From NCBI GenBank assembly GCA_015662355.1, contig DQUI01000087.1, positions 1-47,837 of the forward strand: DNA of 47,837 nucleotides, written 5' to 3'. Positions 42,898 through 47,837 of the stretch are shown here, piece after piece. Numbering within the stretch: position 1 is the stretch's first letter; each line of letters opens with the position of its first letter. Under the pieces are notes generated by a model, which worked only from the letters and a program-made list of their open reading frames with translations, did not search any database and had not been told where the DNA came from. Source of the stretch: Methanothermococcus okinawensis (GTDB lineage Archaea; AGJL01; Methanococci; Methanococcales; Methanococcaceae). A program made the position numbers and the translations under genes.

Positions 42898-43468
42898 ATT
42901 CCAACTCCTTATAAAACCTATGGAGTAACGCCCTGGACTTCTTCAATTTAGTGTTTCCAACCTTTAACAACGTCTTGAGATAATCCTCATCTACAAGGAT
43001 GTTTCCATCTATACCAACTGGTGCATCTATTTTATAGGTGCTTACTATCTCCACCACTACCCTCCTATCTGTTATAGACTTTATAGAGGAGGCCTTTAAA
43101 CCACTGTGGATAGCTGTATCCAGGAGTCTCTTGGCAGCAGGGATATCCCTAGAGGCTACATGGAGTATTGGAGAGTTCATCACAAAAACTAACATCTCAA
43201 AATCTTCAGATCTCCTCTCTAAGGCCTTAAACAAATCCCTCTCGTCTCCGTAGTGGTGCCACTTCCCTAACCATCTTGAGTGTACCTTGGGATTTCTACC
43301 CCTTGGAAACTCTATTAGCCCACATCTTCCTATACAGGAACTGGTGGTGTAGTAGTCCTCCATCTCGTTTATCCTGTGGAGTAAGTATAGTATACCTCTA
43401 TCTACAAGGTCCTTCTCCAAGGCCTCCCTTAATCTCTTCATAGCCTTTTCCTTATCCTCCTGAAACAT
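42890..43468 (-). CDS. taw3: tRNA wybutosine-synthesising methyltransferase Taw3 (TYW3 family)
   Basis: Taw3 methylates N4 of the imidazopurine intermediate of wyosine at tRNA(Phe) position 37. The 192-residue protein shows INEMEDYYTTSSCIGRCGLIEFPRG, HSRWLGKWHHYG, FVMNSPILHVASRDIPAAKRLLDTAIHSGLKASSI and ITDRRVVVEIVSTYKIDAPVG, all typical. It is divergent from tusA across about 60 bp that contain ACTATTATATACTT, readable as a TATA element in both directions. Confidence 0.92.
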   Translation of the reverse strand: MFQEDKEKAMKRLREALEKDLVDRGILYLLHRINEMEDYYTTSSCIGRCGLIEFPRGRNPKVHSRWLGKWHHYGDERDLFKALERRSEDFEMLVFVMNSPILHVASRDIPAAKRLLDTAIHSGLKASSIKSITDRRVVVEIVSTYKIDAPVGIDGNILVDEDYLKTLLKVGNTKLKKSRALLHRFYKELESR

Positions 43469-43529
43469 ATTAACACTTCCTAACTATTATATACTTCTAT
43501 TCCAACTATAAAGGGATAGAGGGGATAAT

Positions 43530-43742
43530 ATGGAGTTAGATGTTCGTGGTCTCGTATGTCCAATGCCTGTGTTGAAAACAAAGAAGGCTCTAGAGGGATT
43601 AGCTAAGGGAGAGAGATTAACTGTAATAGGGGACTACAAACCTGCCCTGGAGAATATTAAAAGATTCGCTGAAACCTACGGTTACAAGGTAGTGTCCATT
43701 GAGGAGTGTGGAGAAACCTTTAAAGTTGTAATAGAGAAGTAG
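43530..43742 (+). CDS. TusA-family sulfur carrier protein
   Basis: The 70-residue protein MELDVRGLVCPMPVLKTKKAL has the CPxP signature with Cys10, the persulfide-bearing residue of TusA/SirA/YeeD-like carriers. It ends at FKVVIEK with no extra domain. Start has GGGGATAAT. The DsrE-like gene begins within 12 bp of its stop, so they are probably co-translated. In organisms of this order the sulfur donor and acceptor are not obvious from sequence. Confidence 0.92.
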   Translation: MELDVRGLVCPMPVLKTKKALEGLAKGERLTVIGDYKPALENIKRFAETYGYKVVSIEECGETFKVVIEK

Positions 43743-43753
43743 AGGTGATGATT

Positions 43754-44098
43754 GTGAAATTTACAGTGATAGTTACTACAGCTCCCTACGGGCATGAGAG
43801 GGCCTACTCAGCTCTTAGATTCGCCCTTGCCTCCCTGTTAGAGGGGATAGATGTAAATATATTCCTTATAGAGGATGGGGTCTATCTGGCGAAGAAATTC
43901 CAAAACCCCTCTGAGGTTCCAAACTATCTAGAGTACTTGAAGAACTGTATAGAATCTGGGGCAGTTGTAAAAGCCTGTGGTCCCTGCTGTAGAGCTAGAG
44001 GCCTAAGGGAGGAGGATCTAATAGAGGGGGTTAATTTAGGTACTATCCATGATCTAGTGGAGTTTGTAAAGGAGAGTGATAAGGTCATTACCTTCTAA
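43754..44098 (+). CDS. DsrE-family protein, partner of TusA-like carrier
   Basis: This protein of about 114 residues has a DsrE/F-like fold: KFTVIVTTAPYGHERAYSALRFALASLLEG, VNIFLIEDGVYLAKK, then VVKACGPCCRARGL with clustered cysteines suitable for persulfide transfer, and VNLGTIHDLVEFVKESDKVITF. I choose GTG 43754, since GGTGAT precedes it by 4 nt; ATG 43748 overlaps the Shine-Dalgarno. It follows tusA directly. It converges on the RlmI-like gene with a 4-bp overlap. Confidence 0.85.
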   Translation: MKFTVIVTTAPYGHERAYSALRFALASLLEGIDVNIFLIEDGVYLAKKFQNPSEVPNYLEYLKNCIESGAVVKACGPCCRARGLREEDLIEGVNLGTIHDLVEFVKESDKVITF

Positions 44099-45237
44099 TC
44101 CACTGCAAAAAATAGACACTTTAAATACTCTAAATTTTTATTGGCCATGGAGATCACATGATCTGGGGATTGGGTCCTATAACCTCCAATTTGTTTAATC
44201 TCCCTTTTAGCCCTTAGAGAGGCAGATACTACAGTACTCTTAAAGGTCTCCCTGTCTATGTGATGGGAACAGGAGCATGTAACTAACATCCTTCTACTAA
44301 GTTGGAGCCCTAGATAGTTAAGGGTGTTGTAGGCCCTTAGAGCATTTTTTACATCCTCTGAGGTTCTTGTGAAAGATGGGGGATCTAGTATTACTACGTC
44401 GAAGAACTCCCCCTCCTCTATAAGATCCCTCATCACGTCAAAGGCGTTCCCATGTATAAGGTGATAGTTATCTATGTTGTTTAATCTCATATTCTCCTCT
44501 GCAACCTCTAAGGCCCTCTTGGAAATATCCACTCCCCAGACCTCTGCACCTATCACCCCACAGTGTACAGAGAAGCCACCTGTATAGCAACATACATCTA
44601 ATACCCTATCCCCCTCTCTCACGTAATTCTCTATGTCTATCCTGTTGTCCCTCTGATCTAGGAAGAAACCTGTTTTGTGCCCCTTTACGTTTACCTTGAA
44701 TTTTCCCCTACCCTCCTCTATAACAGTTTCCACATTCCTCCTATCTCCAAATATTCTAGGTTTTATCCTATCTCCCTTCTTAGCACCTTGGACATATAAG
44801 GTGCTAATATCTCCAAGCTCCTCTACACATTCGAATATTACAGGGGCGAATCTCTCCATAACCTTGGAGGAGATCTGCATAGAACCTATGTTGTTGTATC
44901 TATCTAGCACTATACATGGTAGATAGTCGCCTTCAGCGTATATCATCCTGTAGGTGTTCTTGAAACCAAGGATCTTCTCCCTGTACTCTATAGCTTTTTT
45001 TATCCTCTTATAGAAGAAGTCTTTATCTATCTCTTCTCTCTCCAGAGTAAGTATCTTTAAAGTAGGGCTGCCCCTGTTGTAGATAGCCCTAGCTACAAAT
45101 CTCCCCCTGTAGTAGAGGTCCACTATCTCATCCCTTTCAGGTAGATCTTCCCTGTTCACTATCCCCTTAACATACACTATCCTGGAGAAGTTCTCTATAG
45201 ACTCATAGGCTCTCCTATCTATCTGAAGCTTTATAAT
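44095..45237 (-). CDS. RlmI-like (COG1092) PUA-methyltransferase, apparent ATT/ATA start
   Basis: This RNA m5C-type methyltransferase has an N-terminal PUA domain, a central region ending KGHKTGFFLDQRDNR, the SAM motif VLDVCCYTGGFSVHCGVIGAEVWGVDIS, catalytic VVILDPPSFTRT and a TCSCSHHIDRETF motif. The ORF track starts at GTG 45177, but the open frame upstream encodes IIKLQIDRRAYESIENFSRI, the missing first part of the PUA domain. There is no ATG, GTG or TTG between that and the in-frame stop of component A2. GGTGAT-AAC-ATT-ATA-AAG places the start at ATT 45237 or ATA 45234. The target RNA is not known. Confidence 0.8.
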   Translation of the reverse strand: MIKLQIDRRAYESIENFSRIVYVKGIVNREDLPERDEIVDLYYRGRFVARAIYNRGSPTLKILTLEREEIDKDFFYKRIKKAIEYREKILGFKNTYRMIYAEGDYLPCIVLDRYNNIGSMQISSKVMERFAPVIFECVEELGDISTLYVQGAKKGDRIKPRIFGDRRNVETVIEEGRGKFKVNVKGHKTGFFLDQRDNRIDIENYVREGDRVLDVCCYTGGFSVHCGVIGAEVWGVDISKRALEVAEENMRLNNIDNYHLIHGNAFDVMRDLIEEGEFFDVVILDPPSFTRTSEDVKNALRAYNTLNYLGLQLSRRMLVTCSCSHHIDRETFKSTVVSASLRAKREIKQIGGYRTQSPDHVISMANKNLEYLKCLFFAVD

Positions 45238-45249
45238 GTTATCACCTCT

Positions 45250-46911
45250 CTACTCTTTCTCCTCCCCTAGAAACCTTGAATTACTTATCTCTATAAACTT
45301 GTCACAGACAACCTCTGGATCTCCCTCCATCTCTATTTTCCCCCTGTCTATAAGTATTACTCTGTCGCTTATCTCCTTTATCAGAGGTATATGATGACTG
45401 ATCAGTACTACAGTGGTACTGTATCTGTCGTTTATCATCTTTAGATAATTTGCAACATTCCTCAAGGTTATAGGGTCTAAATCTCCAAAGGGTTCATCTA
45501 ATAGGAGGATCTTTGGTTTTGTTATCAGTTGTAGGGCAAGGGCTACTCTAACCTTCTCTCCACCACTTAACTCCTCAGCTCTCCTGTTCAGCACCTCCTC
45601 ATCTAAGTCCAACATTTTAAGTATCTCCACAGGGTTAAAATCCTCGTCAACAATAGCAGGGAATAGAGTATTTATAATATTGTAGGAGAGGCCTAACCTC
45701 TCAAGTTTACTCCTCCTCTCCTCCTCAGGGAGATCTATCAGCTGATAGATCCCATCTACAACCTTCGGGGATATACCTAGCTCCTGGGATTTTAATTTGG
45801 CAGCGGTAATAGCCCCCTCTCCCTTCACTCCAGCTCTGTACTTCAACATATCCCTAACTGTTAGATAGTGAGGTATAGAGAACTCCTGGTGTAGTATACC
45901 TATCTTCCTACGTAACTCTATTCTCTTCCATCCGTACTCACTTAGATCTACGCCGTCCACTATGATCTTCCCACTATCTGGAAGCTCAAGCCCTCCAAGG
46001 AGTCTTAAAAGTACAGATTTTCCAGCACCACTTGGCCCAATAATAGAGAGTATCTCCCCCTCTCTAACATGGAAGGAGATATTCCTCATGTTCAAGGTCT
46101 CCCCTCCCCTCACTACAAAGTATCTCTTAGATACATTCTTTACCTCGATTATAGCCCTATCCTTAGGTTTAGATCTTCTAATATAGGGAGGTGCCATCTC
46201 CTCCAGGAACTTCTCTATCACCTCCTCAGGTTTTCCATCTAGTATCACCTTCCCCTCCTCTAGAAGGATAGTCCTATTACATAGATATCTGTGTATCTCA
46301 GGGAGGTGGGAGGTAATAACTATAGGGATGTTTAACTCCCTGTTAATGTTCTTCAACACATCTAAGAGGATCTGCTTTGAGGCTGGACAGGCCATAGTTG
46401 CAGGCTCGTCTAAAAGTAATACTCCCTCACCTTTCTCGTATATCTTTGCTATCTGTCTAGCTAGTATTAGACGTTGCTTCTCCCCTCCACTTAACACGTT
46501 TGCAAGGACGTCCTTCTTATGTTCCAGCCCAACTAACCTCAATATCTCTAGAGCCTTTTTTTCATACTCCTCCCACTCCTCCTCCATAGGTAGGGATTCG
46601 TCACAGTTGTTCCTTACAGCGTATAACTTTCTTATGATGTTGTAGATTGCAGGCTCAGCCCACAGTGCAAAGTTCCTCTGAAGGTGTATAGCTGTAACCT
46701 CCCTGAAGTTATCCCTCCTACCAAGTATCTCAACGTACCCCTCATAGTCCCTATCGATCCCCCTAAGTATCCTTATAAGTGTAGACTTTCCAGCTCCAGA
46801 TTTCCCCACTACTCCCAGTATCTCCCCCTTCTCCACCTGGAAGGAGACGTTATCCAGGGCTATTTTATTGTTGTATCTCTTCCTAAGGTTTTTAACTACC
46901 ACTGCAGTCAT
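45250..46911 (-). CDS. atwA: Methyl-coenzyme M reductase activation component A2 (twin ABC ATPase)
   Basis: Component A2 is the ATP-binding protein needed to reductively activate methyl-coenzyme M reductase. Two ABC domains are fused in 553 residues. The first has Walker A VVGKSGAGKSTLIRIL, signature VLSGGEKQRLILARQ and Walker B VLLLDEPATMACPASKQ, the last being diagnostic of this family. The second has IGPSGAGKSVLLRLLGG, ELSGGEKVRVALALQL and KILLLDEPFGDLDP. No membrane segments are present. Start has GGTGATAGT. The RlmI-like gene follows in the same frame 12 bp after its stop. It should not be mistaken for the missing cobalt-transport ATPase. Confidence 0.93.
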   Translation of the reverse strand: MTAVVVKNLRKRYNNKIALDNVSFQVEKGEILGVVGKSGAGKSTLIRILRGIDRDYEGYVEILGRRDNFREVTAIHLQRNFALWAEPAIYNIIRKLYAVRNNCDESLPMEEEWEEYEKKALEILRLVGLEHKKDVLANVLSGGEKQRLILARQIAKIYEKGEGVLLLDEPATMACPASKQILLDVLKNINRELNIPIVITSHLPEIHRYLCNRTILLEEGKVILDGKPEEVIEKFLEEMAPPYIRRSKPKDRAIIEVKNVSKRYFVVRGGETLNMRNISFHVREGEILSIIGPSGAGKSVLLRLLGGLELPDSGKIIVDGVDLSEYGWKRIELRRKIGILHQEFSIPHYLTVRDMLKYRAGVKGEGAITAAKLKSQELGISPKVVDGIYQLIDLPEEERRSKLERLGLSYNIINTLFPAIVDEDFNPVEILKMLDLDEEVLNRRAEELSGGEKVRVALALQLITKPKILLLDEPFGDLDPITLRNVANYLKMINDRYSTTVVLISHHIPLIKEISDRVILIDRGKIEMEGDPEVVCDKFIEISNSRFLGEEKE

Positions 46912-46947
46912 ACTATCACCTGGTAAATTGAATTATAAGTGATTGTT

Positions 46948-47706
46948 ATGACAGAGGATAGAGTAAATAAGTTGAAGTATATTATAAAATCCCTTGGAAT
47001 AGAATCTGCAAGACTGATAGAGGAAAAAATAGATCTACAGTATCACTATCTGAAGAACCTTAAAGAGAGGTTAAATAATCAGGCGTTATTTCTAAAGTTG
47101 ATAATACTTAACGCCCTAGTGTCCTATCAACTCTCTACCACTGGAGAGAACTGGTGGAGAGAGTTTTCAGAGTACCCCTGGGAGAACATATCTGGGGATG
47201 TAGTGGAGGAGTATATTAAATTCCTCTCTAACTCAAAGGGTAATAGGCGATATTTAGATAAGAAGATAAAGAGAATAAATAAGTTAAAGTATTTTCTAAG
47301 TACCCGCTCCCTAGAGGATTTTAAAAACTACTACAACAACATGGAAGCCCTTAGAAAAGCCCTTGCAAAGGTGTTAAACACTAAAGGTCACTCTAAAACT
47401 GTAGTATTCGCCGTGAAGATCTTTGGATATGGAGCCAGGATGTCATTTAACAGGTTTATCCCCTATCCCTACTCTATAGAGATCCCTAGAGATAGTAGAA
47501 TAGAGAAATACACTGCAAAATTTACAAGGGGAGACGTGTTAAAATTTTGGAGTGAAGTTGCCAGAGACAGTGGAGTTCCTCCTCTCCACATAGACTCTAT
47601 ACTGTGGCCAGCTCTAGGAGATTGGGAGAGGGTAAAAAAACCTCTGAAAGCCTTAAGTGAAGATGTATACAAAAAGGTGAAGATGTTAATAGAACTAGCT
47701 AAATAG
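46948..47706 (+). CDS. Archaeal 8-oxoguanine DNA glycosylase/lyase (AGOG family)
   Basis: This protein of about 252 residues has the AGOG hallmarks: HSKTVVFAVKIFGYGARMSFNR with the Schiff-base lysine, IPRDSRIEKYTAKF with the catalytic aspartate, and VARDSGVPPLHIDSILWPALGDW. It removes oxidised guanine from DNA and nicks the strand. I use ATG 46948 with AGTGAT 4 nt upstream; the ORF-track start at 46939 is a GTG within that site. It is divergent from component A2 across only about 36 bp. Confidence 0.92.
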   Translation: MTEDRVNKLKYIIKSLGIESARLIEEKIDLQYHYLKNLKERLNNQALFLKLIILNALVSYQLSTTGENWWREFSEYPWENISGDVVEEYIKFLSNSKGNRRYLDKKIKRINKLKYFLSTRSLEDFKNYYNNMEALRKALAKVLNTKGHSKTVVFAVKIFGYGARMSFNRFIPYPYSIEIPRDSRIEKYTAKFTRGDVLKFWSEVARDSGVPPLHIDSILWPALGDWERVKKPLKALSEDVYKKVKMLIELAK

Positions 47707-47709
47707 GGA

Positions 47710-47837
47710 TTAAGGTTTCTCTATTTTCACTACTTTCCCGCCCCTCCACTCTACGAAGATTGGCTCCTTAGGGAGATCCTCTAAGGTTTTAAAGTACTCC
47801 ACTGCAGCCTTTGTACCCCATCTGTCAGAACCTGCCA
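47710..47837 (-). CDS. C-terminal end of an unidentified protein, truncated by window edge
   Basis: The minus strand is open from the window end to TAA at 47712-47710. It encodes 41 residues, AGSDRWGTKAAVEYFKT followed by LEDLPKEPIFVEWRGGKVVKIEKP. The composition and codon use are like the neighbouring genes, and no competing plus-strand ORF is present. I do not recognise the family from this fragment. It converges on the AGOG gene with 3 bp between stops. Confidence 0.6.
   Translation of the reverse strand, partial: AGSDRWGTKAAVEYFKTLEDLPKEPIFVEWRGGKVVKIEKP

Noticed and set aside
45250-46911. Component A2 as the missing cobalt-transport ATPase
   Set aside because: DEPATMACPASKQ and the twin-domain 553-aa layout are those of the methyl-coenzyme M reductase activation protein; CbiO is a single-domain ATPase of about 270 aa.
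1-47837. CRISPR arrays, insertion sequences or prophage
   Set aside because: No regularly spaced direct repeats, transposase or integrase motifs, or phage structural genes were seen in the ORF track or the gaps.

Overview
The window is chromosomal DNA from a hydrogenotrophic, very probably thermophilic methanogen of the order Methanococcales. Lineage markers are methanogenesis marker proteins 2 and 14, the methyl-coenzyme M reductase activation ATPase (component A2), an Ehb-type energy-converting hydrogenase large subunit, HcgB and HcgC for the [Fe]-hydrogenase cofactor, tetraether lipid synthase, archaeal TFB, Gar1 and family B DNA polymerase. The TFB-KlbA order and the Ala1-type KlbA intein resemble Methanocaldococcus. 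I see no rRNA, tRNA, CRISPR array, transposon or prophage. Gene density is very high and no gap exceeds about 155 bp. Many starts follow GGTGAT with 3-4 nt spacing, which I used to choose starts.

Layout. 1-4.4 kb: end of truA, then a leftward operon of an iron-sulphur GMC-type flavoprotein, hcgB, hcgC and argG. 4.5-9.5 kb: an RCK potassium channel, then leftward cbiD-aroA-herA. 9.5-17.0 kb: an AIR-synthase-like protein and an HD protein, then leftward gar1-tfb and the secretion/pilus set klbA (with intein) and two TadC-like membrane proteins. 17.1-22.5 kb: precorrin-2 dehydrogenase with methanogenesis marker 2, solitary ehbN, then pth2, a MagIII-like glycosylase and marker 14. 22.5-29.5 kb: PAC2 protein, NurA, zinc-ribbon protein, aCPSF2-type nuclease, RlmF/METTL16-like methyltransferase, Mre11, RNase Z and a TrmB-like regulator. 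29.6-35.2 kb: gatB, an MFS transporter, pcm, and a redox cluster (thioredoxin-like, CGGC protein, tetraether synthase). 35.2-40.9 kb: polB, an EamA protein, a SepF-like protein, an AK6-type kinase, leuB and a methyltransferase. 41.0-47.8 kb: cbiMNQ, taw3, a TusA/DsrE pair, component A2 with an RlmI-like methyltransferase, AGOG glycosylase and the end of an unidentified gene.

Functional themes are cofactors of methanogenesis (FeGP, corrinoid and F430 precursors, cobalt uptake, component A2), DNA repair (HerA, NurA, Mre11, two glycosylases, PolB), RNA metabolism, and membrane-lipid chemistry.

The observations I consider most worth following are: the iron-sulphur GMC flavoprotein leading the hcgBC operon; two genes (AK6-like kinase and RlmI-like methyltransferase) whose conserved N-termini have no ATG/GTG/TTG start and seem to begin at ATA or ATT; a perfect 22-bp palindrome ahead of the thioredoxin-CGGC-tetraether synthase cluster; and a divergent promoter pair sharing one palindromic BRE.
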